From: Sipunculus nudus
Lineage: Eukaryota > Annelida > Sipuncula > Golfingiida > Sipunculidae
Direction of reading: 5' to 3'
Length of the DNA stretch: 64,000 nucleotides
Assembly (NCBI GenBank): GCA_026874595.1
Contig: CM049314.1
Span: 30,517,729 to 30,581,728, forward strand
Shown piece after piece: positions 51,044-62,492 of the stretch (the stretch's first letter is position 1; each line of letters begins with the position of its first letter). The position numbers and the translations under genes were made by a program. The notes under the pieces are model-generated. The model did not search any database, was not told the DNA's origin, and was given only the letters and a program-made list of their open reading frames with translations.

Positions 51044-53336
51044 ATACTTCAGTGACATATTTTCATATTAATTATCATTTACTACAAAATTTACAAAATA
51101 AAAAATGAGATGAAAAACTGATTCCAGCATATAATGAAGAATGTGCAATATATTTCATATTTTTCTGTCTTCTTAATTTACTGTGCAATATTACTAGAAC
51201 TGACGTCAATTAATGTTACAAAGAATGAACCATCAATGTTATTTCTTCAGGGGTTATTTTGAATCAGTACTGATCTCACTTACCTTAGTTCATTGTTTTC
51301 ATCAGGAAAGATTTTGTTTTGTCAAAAACTGTCTTTACATCCTGTCAACATATAATTGAAATGTAAACAATTCCAGTGAAATTTCAGATAAATTATAAAC
51401 AAATAATTCCCTTTTTCAGGCTGAAGAGAACAGACCATCCACCTTTGTGTTTCTACAGGGCCTGGCTGGATCTGGAAAGTCTACCCTGGTTCAGATGTTA
51501 AATGTCAAATGGTGCAGACTCATACAGAGAAAATGGGAAGACAGAAATGTTAAACTGTCAGATGATGAGATTAAATTGTTTTCTAAATTTAATTATGTTA
51601 TTCTAATCCTAATGCGGCACATAAAGAAGGGTCAAACATTACAGGAATTAATACAACATCAATACTGCATAAGACCTGAGACTGCTTCTGCTTTGTATAA
51701 CAAAATATGTAAAAACCAAAACGAAACCCTCTTCTTTCTAGATGGCTATGATGAGTATTTAGAGTCTACATCACAAGAAATTACTGATATAACTCAGAGA
51801 AGGGCTTTCCATGAAGCCACTGTAGTGATCACCTCTAGACATTCACCCACTCACCATTTCCCTGATTCACAAGAGAGATCTGTTAAACCTGACACCCATG
51901 TATTACTGAGAGGGTTTAGTCTTGATGGGGTATCACTATATATAAACAATTTTTTCCTTAGACTAGACAGAGCTAAGGCTCCTCTTTTATTAAAAGAGAT
52001 CAAACAATCAGATGAATTAATGCATTTGAGCCGCTTCCCTGCGATCTTACTACTCATGTGTACTCTCTGGATGCACGAGGGTTCTCTCTCAGATTCCATC
52101 ACAGGGTTTTTCCTTAAGTTTGTGGCTTATGTTTGTGGGCGCTATGAATCTAAATTTGTTAAACCTACACAGAGGGCAATTTCCAGAAATATAATAAAAA
52201 AATATCATGGTTATTTGATGAAAATTGGTGAGGTGAGTGTAGGTGGACTGGGAGAGGAAAAACTTCAGCTCAGTTTCCTGTTCTTAGAGGTGATGGATAA
52301 AATAGGGGAAACAGCCTGGCAGCTGGGCTTTCTAAAGAGGGAAAGCAGCTTTGAGGGAGAAGAACTAGTTGTTTTCCCTCATAAAACAATGCAGGAATTT
52401 TTCACTGCATACTATGTTGTGAACTGTGATAAAGTTAAACAAAAAGAATTACTGGTTAAATTCTGTAGTTCAATTCAAGCTGTTAAAGAATCGGAAATGA
52501 TTCAGACTTTTATAAGTGGCTTGGGAGGGGAACAAATTAAGAAAGAAATTGATAAAATAATTCATGGTTCAGAATCGGAAACATCTAAAATTATTCCTGC
52601 ATTACAGCTCAGCTACCTGGCTGAAAACAGGAACGCTCAGCTGAAGCTGCCAGCTCGTGTTGTTTTAGAGGTCACTGACAGATACAGGGAAGAGGTTTAT
52701 AAACTGTACATGGACAACGACTGCACGGCTGTTACTCACCTCACTGTGAAGGCCGAGGGTCACCAGTCTGTGACAGACAAATCGATTCTGCCATCTGTAA
52801 TTAACATGTCTCGGCTCACAGAGTTAGCGTTTGGGTGGTTCTCCTTGTCAGTGTCCGGTCTGGGGACTCTCAGTCACATCCTCAAAACTAAAAACATTCA
52901 ACTGACAACACTGTACCTGTGGAGGGCTATTGGAGAAGATGTACTTGGCGCCCCCTGGCCGTCACTGATGGCGTCTCTCCCTCTGACTCTGGAGACGCTG
53001 AGCGTGGCCGGCAATAATATAACGGACGAGAGTACAAGACAGTTATCACGGCGCATCTCTCAACTAAAACAGCTTCACATCATCAGGATGTGGAGGTGTA
53101 ACCTTAGTGACGCCGTTGCCGTCCTGGAGATTATAGGGAAATGTCGGACTCTCACAGAGTTATCTGTGGCCCGCAATAACCTCGGTGACAGACTGGTGGA
53201 GATCGTCAATCTGACACCAAACATGGCGGGACTCAGGGAGCTGTGGCTGCAAAACAACAATCTGTCTGGTCACGTGATAGACAGGATCAGACGACAGCTC
53301 AGAAAGGATCTCCCTCAGCTGAAGCTTGTCGTGTAG
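42718..53336 (+). CDS. CARD-NACHT-LRR (NLR) receptor, 5 exons, 823 aa
   Basis: Exons 42718-42876, 43086-43226, 44575-44644, 50644-50828 and 51420-53336 (159+141+70+185+1917 = 2472 nt). Phases 0, 0, 1 and 0 agree and all introns are GT/AG. It is probably a cytosolic sensor that oligomerises through an ATP-binding NACHT module and signals by CARD contacts. Residues 10-100 (exons 1-2) look like a CARD/death-fold: six amphipathic helices with LVRNLPTLVKNLQ, VEILQRRNDECFNHFLTALRQTGQHHLL. Exon 3 is a short linker. Exon 4 is a pre-NACHT segment rich in Trp. In exon 5, Walker A GLAGSGKST is at 199-207 and Walker B LFFLDGYDEY at 289-298, followed by ITSRHSPT sensor-like text. The C-terminal third has leucine-rich repeats (LSVAGNNI, LSVARNNLG, LWLQNNNLSG). 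No frameshift is visible. Intron 3 (about 6 kb) contains two minisatellites. Confidence 0.9.
44259..44305. repeat. (TA)n microsatellite in NLR intron 2
   Basis: Pure TA run about 270 bases before exon 3. Confidence 0.95.
44617..46425 (+). repeat. 57-bp minisatellite derived from NLR exon 3 end plus its splice donor
   Basis: About 30 units of 57 bp, or exactly 19 codons. The first unit overlaps the last 28 coding bases of exon 3 (TATGATGTAGAGAGTACATC...CTTCAG) and the start of intron 3 (GTATGTTTAT.ATAGGTCATA...). Later units repeat this exon-donor-intron combination, so most contain a copy of the donor TCAG|GTATGT. Because the unit is a multiple of three, long frames reading GMFIIGHISYHDVVSTSAS appear. 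The frame continuing directly from exon 3 hits a stop in the second unit (TAA near 44691). Units vary by point changes and a few carry stops or lack the donor GT. Confidence 0.93.
47085..49130 (+). repeat. 18-bp minisatellite in NLR intron 3
   Basis: Over a hundred units of the type GTGTAGGTACAGTTGTCA alternating with GTGGGTAAGATTGTCA variants. The 18-bp period keeps frame and produces artefact translations such as VGTVVSVGKIVS. Many units contain GGTAAGA or GTAGGT, which are good matches to the 5' splice-site consensus. There is no evidence that it is translated. Confidence 0.93.
49130..49445 (+). repeat. 54-bp higher-order minisatellite block
   Basis: Six or so units of about 54 bp (GAGGGTATGATTTACAGTG, GGGTATGAAGATGAGTGTGG, GTAGGATTATCA) continue from the 18-bp array. 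The length is three 18-bp steps, so this is a higher-order form of the same satellite. Confidence 0.85.
49711..50012. repeat. (TA)n microsatellites in NLR intron 3
   Basis: TA runs at 49711-49765 and 49982-50012. Confidence 0.95.
50987..51046. repeat. (TA)n microsatellite in NLR intron 4
   Basis: An interrupted TA run between exons 4 and 5. Confidence 0.95.
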
Positions 53337-54116
53337 ATCATTTGTTTATAGTTCATTAACACACCGGGGATTTCCAGCTGTTTTGTTTGGAGTGTGAGGT
53401 ACACACAGTTCACCTGCGTCAGTATAACTATTGATACTTTTTTATTGCTTGCCGGAAATCTTCGATTTCTGCAAGCAGGTTGGTCAGTCGCGGATGTCTG
53501 TTTGTTGCTTGCCGGAAATCTTCGATTTCTGCAAGCAGGTTGGTCAGTCGCGGATGTCTGTTTGTCTGTTTGTTGCTTGCCGGAAATCTTCGATTTCTGC
53601 AAGCAGGTTGGTCAGTCGCGGATGTCTGTTTGTCTGTTTGTTGCTTGCCGGAAATCTTCGATTTCTGCAAGCAGGTTGGTCAGTCGCGGATGTCTGTTTG
53701 TTGCTTGCCGGAAATCTTCGATTTCTGCAAGCAGGTTGGTCAGTCGCGGATGTCTGTTTGTCTGTTTGTTGCTTGCCGGAAATCTTCGATTTCTGCAAGC
53801 AGGTTGGTCAGTCGCGGATGTCTGTTTGTCTGTTTGTTTGTTTGTCTGTCTGTCTGTCTGTCTGTGTACTCTCTACAGGCCACAATTTTCCAGCAATTGC
53901 TTTCAAACTTATACAGCTGGTAGACAAGCAAAAGTCCTGGAGGCCTATTGTTTTTGGGCATTATAGGTCAAATGTCAAGGTCAAGGTCATCAAAAGTATA
54001 CAAAACGGTTTTTTGTTCATATCTGTGTTAATATTGGTCGTATCTACTTCAACAGTAGCTCATTTTAATCGTCATTCCAAGGCCTGTCTTCTGGTGTGTA
54101 GCTGACTCAATTTGCG

Positions 54117-54130
54117 GTTACCATGGTAAC
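54117..54130. promoter_or_regulatory. RFX X-box-like palindrome GTTACCATGGTAAC
   Basis: A perfect 14-bp palindrome fitting the X-box form GTNRCC-N(0-3)-RGYAAC bound by RFX factors in animals. It recurs at 56583-56596, 62773-62786 and 59576-59589. One-base variants ending GGTTAC lie in the other B units. Binding is not shown. Confidence 0.4.
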
Positions 54131-54317
54131 GCATTTTTGGGGAAAAGTGCTGATATTTTTCTAAATTTGTCAGTTTTAAAGCTACAGAGGTCTAGTTTTT
54201 TTGCTTCAGGTAGCATTCACCTAGTACTACAAGATTCTATTAAGAGTCTCGCAATATCTCGTATAATATCTCGTCAAACGAGATATTTCGAGATTTCAGT
54301 AATCTTGCCCTGGAGGC

Positions 54318-55970
54318 CACAGTTTTGCAGGAATCTTTTTGAAACTGGCATATCTTAAGTCCTACACTATTATCTCGAAATCAATTTTTCATTTTTTTAA
54401 TTCGGCCGCTAGGGGGCGCTGGGTGCAAACCTCTCCAACATATCATGTTTTGGCAATATCTCCAAACTTATAAGCCTCAATTACAAAAACTATAGTTTAT
54501 TTTTTTCCTCTAAGTCTTCTTCATGAACTCGGTTAGTCATCTGGTCTCAATCTTGTGTCACTTTGTCTGTGTGTCCGTCTGTTTCTCAGTTGTCCTCAAA
54601 TCCGCTAGCTTGCCGGTTCGTTCGTCTCACATATAGCATTCTACAGGACACAGTTTTGAAAGAATCTTTTTAAAACTATTACATCTTATGTCTCACACTA
54701 ATATCTCGAAACCGATTTTTCATTTTCCAGAATTGGCCGCTAGGGGGCGGTGCACTCAAACTTGCACAACATATCATTTTTTGGCCAATCTCCAAAACTA
54801 TAAACATCATTTACATAAACTATAGCTTATTTTCTTCCTCTGGGTCTTTCAAAAAACCTGGTGTATTCATTTGGTCTCAATCTTGAGTCACTTTGTCTGT
54901 GTGTCCGTCTGTTTCTCAGTTGTCCTCAAATCCGCTTGCTTGCCGGTTCTTGCGTCTCACATATAGCATTCTACAGGCCACAGTTTTAAAAGAATCCTTT
55001 TAAAACTATTACATCTTATGTCTTACACTTATATCTCGAAACCGATTTTTCATTTTCCAGAATTGGCCGCTAGGGGGCGGTGCACTCAAACTTGCACAAC
55101 ATATCATTTTTTGGCCATATCTCCAAAACTATAAACCTCATTTACATAAACTAAAGCTTATTTTCTTCCTCTGGGTCTTTACAAAAACCTGGTGTATTCA
55201 TTTGGTTTCAATCTCGAGTCACTTTGTCTATGTGTCCGTCTGTTTCTCAGTTGTCCTCAAATTCGTTTGCTTGCCGGTTCCTGCGTCTCACATATAGCTT
55301 TCTTCAGGCCACAGTTTTGAAAGAATCCTTTTAAAACTATTACATCTTATGTCTTACACTAATATCTCGAAACGGATATTTCATTTTCCAGTATTGGCCG
55401 CCAGGGGGCGGTGCACTCAAACTTGCACAACATATCATTTTTTGGCCATATCTCCAAAACTATAAACATCATTTACATAAACTATAGCTTATTTTCTTCC
55501 TCTGGGTTTTTCCAAAAACCTGGTGTATTCATTTGGTCTCAATCTTGAGTCACTTTGTCTGTGTGTCCGTCTGTTTCTCAGTTGTCCTCAAATTCGCTTG
55601 CTTGCCGGTTCTTGCGTCTCACATATAGCATTCTACAGGCCACAGTTTTGAAAGAATCCTTTTGAAACTATTACATCTTATGTCTTACACTAATATCTCG
55701 AAACCGATTTTTCATTTTCCAGTATTGGCCGCTAGGGGTCGGTGCACTCAAACTTGCACAACATATCATTTTTTGGCCATATCTCCAAAACTATTAACCT
55801 CATTTACATAAATTATAGCTTATTATCTTCCTCTTAGGTTTCTTCATAACATGATTAAGTCATCTGTTCTCAATCTTGGGTCAGTTTGTTTGTCTGTTTG
55901 TCAGTTGTCCTCAATTTCGCCTGCTTCCTGGTTCTTGCGTCTCACATGTAGCATTCTACTGGCCACAGTT
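54318..55970 (+). repeat. 331-bp satellite block in A1
   Basis: Five units, each with CACAGTTTTG, a TATCTCGAAACCGATTTTTC segment, a GGCCGCTAGGGGGCGGTGCA core, TTTTGGCCATATCTCC, and a TTTGTCTGTGTGTCCGTC stretch. The first unit has GGGGGCGCTGGG and the later ones GGGGGCGGTGCA. Confidence 0.93.
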
Positions 55971-56226
55971 TTGCAGGAATCGTTTTGTAAATTACACTTG
56001 TCATATATCGTGATGATATGTGGAAGTCCTATGTTTATTTTTCAAATAAGTCAAAGGTCAAGGTCAAGGTGATCAAAATATATCAAAATCTTATTTTCTT
56101 TAGAACTTTGTTAATATTGCTTCTTTCTTCACAAACTATGGATTATTTTCTTTCACTTTGACACTGCTCGTTCATCTGACTAATTTTACATCATTTCCGG
56201 CAAGCGCGTGACCTCAGGTCATCTAG

Positions 56227-58693
56227 TTTGTTTGTTGCTTGCCGGAAATCTTCGATTTCTGCAAGCAGGTTGGTCAGTCGCGGATGTCTGTTTGTCTGTT
56301 TGTTTGTTTGTCTGTCTGTCTGTCTGTCTGTGTACTCTCTACAGGCCACAATTTTCCAGCAATTGCTTTCAAACTTATACAGCTGGTAGACAAGCAAAAG
56401 TCCTGGAGGCCTATTGTTTTTGGGCATTATAGGTCAAATGTCAAGGTCAAGGTCATCAAAAGTATACAAAACGGTTTTTTGTTCATATCTGTGTTAATAT
56501 TGGTCGTATCTACTTCAACAGTAGCTCATTTTAATCGTCATTCCAAGGCCTGTCTTCTGGTGTGTAGCTGACTCAATTTGCGGTTACCATGGTAACGCAT
56601 TTTTGGGGAAAAGTGCTGATATTTTTCTAAATTTGTCAGTTTTAAAGCTACAGAGGTCTAGTTTTTTTGCTTCAGGTAGCATTCACCTAGTACTACAAGA
56701 TTCTATTAAGAGTCTCGCAATATCTCGTATAATATCTCGTCAAACGAGATATTTCGAGATTTCAGTAATCTTGCCCTGGAGGCCACAGTTTTGCAGGAAT
56801 CTTTTTGAAACTGGCATATCTTAAGTCCTACACTATTATCTCGAAATCAATTTTTCATTTTTTTAATTCGGCCGCTAGGGGGCGCTGGGTGCAAACCTCT
56901 CCAACATATCATGTTTTGGCAATATCTCCAAACTTATAAGCCTCAATTACAAAAACTATAGTTTATTTTTTTCCTCTAAGTCTTCTTCATGAACTCGGTT
57001 AGTCATCTGGTCTCAATCTTGTGTCACTTTGTCTGTGTGTCCGTCTGTTTCTCAGTTGTCCTCAAATCCGCTAGCTTGCCGGTTCGTTCGTCTCACATAT
57101 AGCATTCTACAGGACACAGTTTTGAAAGAATCTTTTTAAAACTATTACATCTTATGTCTCACACTAATATCTCGAAACCGATTTTTCATTTTCCAGAATT
57201 GGCCGCTAGGGGGCGGTGCACTCAAACTTGCACAACATATCATTTTTTGGCCATATCTCCAAAACTATAAACATCATTTACATAAACTATAGCTTATTTT
57301 CTTCCTCTGGGTCTTTCAAAAAACCTGGTGTATTCATTTGGTCTCAATCTTGAGTCACTTTGTCTGTGTGTCCGTCTGTTTCTCAGTTGTCCTCAAATCC
57401 GCTTGCTTGCCGGTTCTTGCGTCTCACATATAGCATTCTACAGGCCACAGTTTTAAAAGAATCCTTTTAAAACTATTACATCTTATGTCTTACACTTATA
57501 TCTCGAAACCGATTTTTCATTTTCCAGAATTGGCCGCTAGGGGGCGGTGCACTCAAACTTGCACAACATATCATTTTTTGGCCATATCTCCAAAACTATA
57601 AACCTCATTTACATAAACTAAAGCTTATTTTCTTCCTCTGGGTCTTTACAAAAACCTGGTGTATTCATTTGGTTTCAATCTCGAGTCACTTTGTCTATGT
57701 GTCCGTCTGTTTCTCAGTTGTCCTCAAATTCGTTTGCTTGCCGGTTCCTGCGTCTCACATATAGCTTTCTTCAGGCCACAGTTTTGAAAGAATCCTTTTA
57801 AAACTATTACATCTTATGTCTTACACTAATATCTCGAAACGGATATTTCATTTTCCAGTATTGGCCGCCAGGGGGCGGTGCACTCAAACTTGCACAACAT
57901 ATCATTTTTTGGCCATATCTCCAAAACTATAAACATCATTTACATAAACTATAGCTTATTTTCTTCCTCTGGGTTTTTCCAAAAACCTGGTGTATTCATT
58001 TGGTCTCAATCTTGAGTCACTTTGTCTGTGTGTCCGTCTGTTTCTCAGTTGTCCTCAAATTCGCTTGCTTGCCGGTTCTTGCGTCTCACATATAGCATTC
58101 TACAGGCCACAGTTTTGAAAGAATCCTTTTGAAACTATTACATCTTATGTCTTACACTAATATCTCGAAACCGATTTTTCATTTTCCAGAATTGGCCGCT
58201 AGGGGGCGGTGCACTCAAACTTGCACAACATATCATTTTTTGGCCATATCTCCAAAACTATTAACCTCATTTACATAAATTATAGCTTATTATCTTCCTC
58301 TTAGGTTTCTTCATAACATGATTAAGTCATCTGTTCTCAATCTTGGGTCAGTTTGTTTGTCTGTTTGTCAGTTGTCCTCAATTTCGCCTGCTTCCTGGTT
58401 CTTGCGTCTCACATGTAGCATTCTACTGGCCACAGTTTTGCAGGAATCGTTTTGTAAATTACACTTGTCATATATCGTGATGATATGTGGAAGTCCTATG
58501 TTTATTTTTCAAATAAGTCAAAGGTCAAGGTCAAGGTGATCAAAATATATCAAAATCTTATTTTCTTTAGAACTTTGTTAATATTGCTTCTTTCTTCACA
58601 AACTATGGATTATTTTCTTTCACTTTGACACTGCTCGTTCATCTGACTAATTTTACATCATTTCCGGCAAGCGCGTGACCTCAGGTCATCTAG
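56227..58693 (+). mobile_element. Helentron-like element A2 (tandem copy of A1)
   Basis: It repeats A1 at an offset of 2466-2467 bp from the microsatellite onward. It has only one left hairpin (56237). Five 331-bp units lie at about 56784-58437, with the right-end palindrome and CTAG at 58690-58693. I noticed only about three base differences from A1 (a one-base indel near 54782/57248 and substitutions in the last unit), so the duplication is recent. Confidence 0.8.
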
Positions 58694-60555
58694 TTTGTTT
58701 GTTGCTTGCCGGAAATCTTCGATTTCTGCAAGCAGGTTGGTCAGTCGCGGATGTCTGTTTGTCTGTTTGTTGCTTGCCGGAAATCTTCGATTTCGGCAAG
58801 CATGTTCGTCAGTTGCGTATGTCTGTTTGTCTCTTTGTTTGTTTGTTTGTTTGTTTGTTTGTTTGTTTGTTTGTCACGACTCTCCAGGTCACACTTTTGC
58901 ATCAATCAACTTGAAACTTACAGGCTTGATTGACAAACCGATTTCTAGGTGCCCTATTGTTTTTGGTCAACATTGCGCCAAGGTCAAGGGTCAAGGTCAC
59001 GACAGGTATGGTTAACGGTTTTTGCACTATAACTTCGCCATAAATAGGCTTATCCACTTCTGCAATAGCTCATTTTTTTCGTCATCACCTGGCCTTTCTT
59101 TTGACATGTAGCTTACTTAAATTTGCCGTTACCATGGTTACATTTTTTGGGCAAAAATCACGGAAATTGGAAATAACACGACCATTTTTTGTAACTTTGT
59201 CAGTTTTTAAGCTAGGCAGATCTAGTTTTCGGCATTTTGTTCCACATGACCAGCTTGACACGACAGAACTGAAAGTCACGCCAAATCTCGCGCCATATCT
59301 CGTCAAACGAGAAAAAACGAGACTTCGCGGAAATGCTTATAACTCGGCGACTTTTACAGCTAGACAGGTCTGGTTTTCAGCATTTCGTTCCACCAAAGAA
59401 GCTTGACACGACAGAGCTGCAAGACAGGCCAAATCTCGCACCGTATCTCGTCAAACGAGAAAACACGGGATTTCACGGAAATGCTTATAACTGGGCCAGT
59501 TTTACAGCTAGACACGTCTGGTTTTCGGCATTTAGTTCCACTAGACCAGCTTGACACGACAGATATGTAAGTGCCGTTACCATGGTAACATTTTTTGGGC
59601 AAAAATCATGGAAATTGGAAATAACACGACCATTTTTTGTAACTTTGTCAGTTTTTAAGCTAGGCAGATCTAGTTTTCGGCATTTTGTTCCACATGACCA
59701 GCTTGACACGACAGAACTGAAAGTCACGCCAAATCTCGCGCCATATCTCGTCAAACGAGAAAAAACGAGACTTCGCGGAAATGCTTATAACTCGGCGACT
59801 TTTACAGCTAGACAGGTCTTGTTTTCGGCAGTTCGTTCCACCAAACAAGCTTGACACGACAGAGCTGCAAGACAGGCTAAATCTCGCACCGTATCTCGTC
59901 AAACGAGAAAACACGGGATTTCACGGAAATGCTTATAACTGGGCCAGTTTTACAGCTAGACACGTCTGGTTTTCGGCATTTAGTTCCACTAGACCAGCTT
60001 GACTCGACAGATATGCAAGTCTGGCAAAATCTCGCACCGTATCTCGTCAAACGAGAAAACACGAAATTTCACGGAAATGCTTATAACTCGGCCAGTTTTA
60101 CAGCTAGACAGGTCTGGTTTCCGGTATTTCCTTCCACATGACCAGCTTGACACGATAGATGTGCAAGTCAGGCCAAATCTCGCACCCTATCTCGTCAAAC
60201 GAGAAAACACGAGATTTCACGGAAATGCTTAGAACTCGGCGAGTTTTACAGCTAGACAGGTCTAGTTTTCGGCATTTCATATCATTTGGCCAGCTTGACA
60301 TGACAAACCTGAAAACGTCTCACTGCTTCTTGTCAAACGAGATTAACGGGATTTCATGAAAAAATTTTGAACTTGGTCCCTTTTACACTAGAAAGATATG
60401 TAGCTGTTAAAGGTCAGCATGCATAAATAAACATATTATCCGTTTCTGCTGCCCCCACAATGTTGCTCATTCATATGACTGTTTCTACATGCATCTCTGT
60501 CTATCTGTCTGTATCTTTTCCATTTCCGGCAAGCGCGTGACCTCTGGTCATCTTG
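58694..60555 (+). mobile_element. Helentron-like element B1 (148-bp core units)
   Basis: Two left hairpins (58704 A-type, 58772 B-type with GATTTCGGCAAGC), a (TTTG)n microsatellite to 58873, and a lead with GGTCAAGGGTCAAGGTCAC. Tandem units of about 148 bp follow at 59180-60330 (AAATGCTTATAAC at 59331, 59479, 59779, 59927, 60075, with a variant at 60223). A spacer with GTTACCATGG sits between units two and three. The right end is TTTCCGGCAAGCGCGTGACC, then GGTCAT and CTTG (60552-60555). The core differs from the 331-bp type, but both share TATCTCGTCAAACGAGA, so the two element types are related. No transposase is encoded. Confidence 0.75.
59180..60330 (+). repeat. 148-bp satellite block in B1
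   Basis: Each unit has the hairpin CTCGTCAAACGAG, GGAAATGCTTATAACTCGG, TTTTACAGCTAGACAGGTCT and GACCAGCTTGACACGACAGA. Long overlapping frames on both strands are by-products of the repeat. Confidence 0.9.
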
Positions 60556-62492
60556 TTGCTTGCCGGAAATCTTCGATTTCGGCAAGCATGTTCGTCAGTT
60601 GCGTATGTCTGTTTGTCTTTTTGTTTGTTTGTTGCTTGCCGGAAATCTTCGATTTCGGCAAGCATGTTCGTCAGTTGCGTATGTCTGTTTGTCTCTTTGT
60701 TTGTTGCTTGCCGGAAATCTTCGATTTCGGCAAGCATGTTCGTCAGTTGCGTATGTCTGTTTGTCTCTTTGTTTGTTTGTTTGTTTGTTTGTTTGTTTGT
60801 TTGTTTGTCACGACTCTCCAGGTCACACTTTTGCATCAATCAACTTGAAACTTACAGGCTTGATTGACAAACCGATTTCTAGGTGCCCTATTGTTTTTGG
60901 TCAACATTGCTCCAAGGTCAAGGGTCAAGGTCACGACAGGTATGGTTAACGGTTTTTGCACTATAACTTCGCCATAAATAGGCTTATCCACTTCTGCAAT
61001 AGCTCATTTTTTTCGTCATCACCTGGCCTTTCTTTTGACATGTAGCTTACTTAAATTTGCCGTTACCATGGTTACATTTTTTGGGCAAAAATCACGGAAA
61101 TTGGAAATAATACGACCATTTTTTGTAACTTTGTCAGTTTTTAAGCTAGGCAGATCTAGTTTTCGGCATTTTGTTCCACATGACCAGCTTGACACGACAG
61201 AACTGAAAGTCGCGCCAAATCTCGCGCCATATCTCGTCAAACGAGAAAAAACGAGACTTCGCGGAAATGCTTATAACTCGGCGACTTTTACAGCTAGACA
61301 GGTCTGGTTTTCGGCATTTCGTTCCAACAAACAAGCTTGACACGACAGAGCTGCAAGACAGGCCAAATCTCGCACCGTATCTCGTCAAACGAGAAAACAC
61401 GGGATTTCACGGAAATGCTTATAACTGGGCCAGTTTTACAGCTAGACACGTCTGGTTTTCGGCATTTAGTTCCACTAGACCAGCTTGACACGACAGATAT
61501 GCAAGTGCCGTTACCATGGTTACATTTTTTGGGGGCAAAAATCATGGAAATTGGAAATAACACGACCATTTTTTGTAACTTTGTCAGTTTTTAAGCTAGG
61601 CAGGTCTGGTTTCCGGCATTTCCCTTCCACATGACCTGCTTGACACGACAGAACTGAAAGTCACGCCAAATCTCGCGCCATATCTCGTCAAACGAGAAAA
61701 AACGAAACTTCGCGGAAATGCTTTTAACTCGGCGACTTTTACAGCTAGACAGGTCTGCTTTTCGGCATTTCGTTCCACCAAACAAGCTTGACACGACAGA
61801 GCTGCAAGACAGGCTAAATCTCGCACCGTATCTCGTCAAACGAGAAAACACGGGATTTCACGGAAATGCTTATAATTGGGCCAGTTTTACAGCTAGACAC
61901 GTCTGGTTTTCGGCATTTAGTTCCACTAGACCAGCTTGACTCGACAGATATGCAAGTCTGGCAAAATCTCGCACCGTATCTCGTCAAACGAGAAAACACG
62001 AAATTTCACGAAAATGCTTATAACTCGGCCAGTTTTACAGCTAGACAGGTCTTGTTTCCGGCATTTCCTTCCCCATGACCAGCTTGACACGATAGATGTG
62101 CAAGTCAGGCCAAATCTCGCACCCTATCTCGTCAAACGAGAAAACACGAGATTTCACGGAAATGCTTATAACTCGGCGAGTTTTACAGCTAGACAGGTCT
62201 AGTTTTCGGCATTTCATATCATTTGGCCAGCTTGACATTACAAACCTGAAAACGTCTCACTGCTTCTTGTCAAACGAGATTAACGGGATTTCATGAAAAA
62301 TTTTGAACTTGGTCCCTTTAACACTAGAAAGATATGCAGCTGTTAAAGGTCAGCATGCATAAATAAACATATTATCCGTTTCTGCTGCCCCCACAATGTT
62401 TCTCATTCATATGACTGTTTCTACATGCACTCTCTGTCTATCTGTCTGTATCATTTCCATTTCCGGCAAGCGCGTGACCTCTGGTCATCTTG
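60556..62492 (+). mobile_element. Helentron-like element B2 (tandem copy of B1)
   Basis: It matches B1 at an offset of 1934 bp. It has three B-type left hairpins (60558, 60634, 60706), a (TTTG)n tract, 148-bp units at about 61115-62270 and a right end at 62492 (CTTG). It has one unit fewer than a perfect copy in places and several substitutions, so it is older than the A1/A2 pair. Confidence 0.75.

Larger units (their letters stand above)
53447..56226 (+). mobile_element. Helentron-like element A1 (six left-end hairpins, five 331-bp units)
   Basis: Layout: the left-end hairpin GCTTGCCGGAAATC-TTC-GATTTC.GCAAGC is repeated six times (starts 53447, 53507, 53575, 53643, 53703, 53771; steps 60 or 68 bp). 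Then come a TTTG/TCTG microsatellite (53821-53866) and a lead segment with ACAGGCCACAATTTTCCAGC. Five tandem units of about 331 bp follow (CACAGTTTTG at 54318, 54649, 54979, 55310, 55641, with a partial at 55964). The right end is ATTTCCGGCAAGC, the inverse of the left end, then the palindrome TGACCTCAGGTCA (56209-56221) and CTAG (56223-56226) followed by T. These are Helentron/HINE-type termini. No transposase is encoded; it would depend on a Rep-helicase elsewhere. It starts only 110 bases past the NLR stop codon. Confidence 0.75.

Noticed and set aside
51851-52102. Minus-strand 83-codon frame within NLR exon 5
   Set aside because: Shadow of the clearly conserved plus-strand NACHT coding sequence.
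53447-53830. CRISPR-like array (regular hairpin repeats)
   Set aside because: The units are contiguous without unique spacers, and the genome is eukaryotic. They are element-end repeats.
53431-54105. Long overlapping frames on both strands with repeated CRKSSISASRLVSRGC or LPEIFDFCKQVGQSRM
   Set aside because: They are translations of the 60/68-bp hairpin repeat and the TTTG/TCTG microsatellite. All three frames are open because the repeat lacks stops. No start context, domain or splice signal supports them.
59085-62296. Many 60-120 codon frames on both strands in the B elements
   Set aside because: The same peptide is repeated by the 148-bp satellite and is open on both strands at once, so it is a by-product of the repeat.
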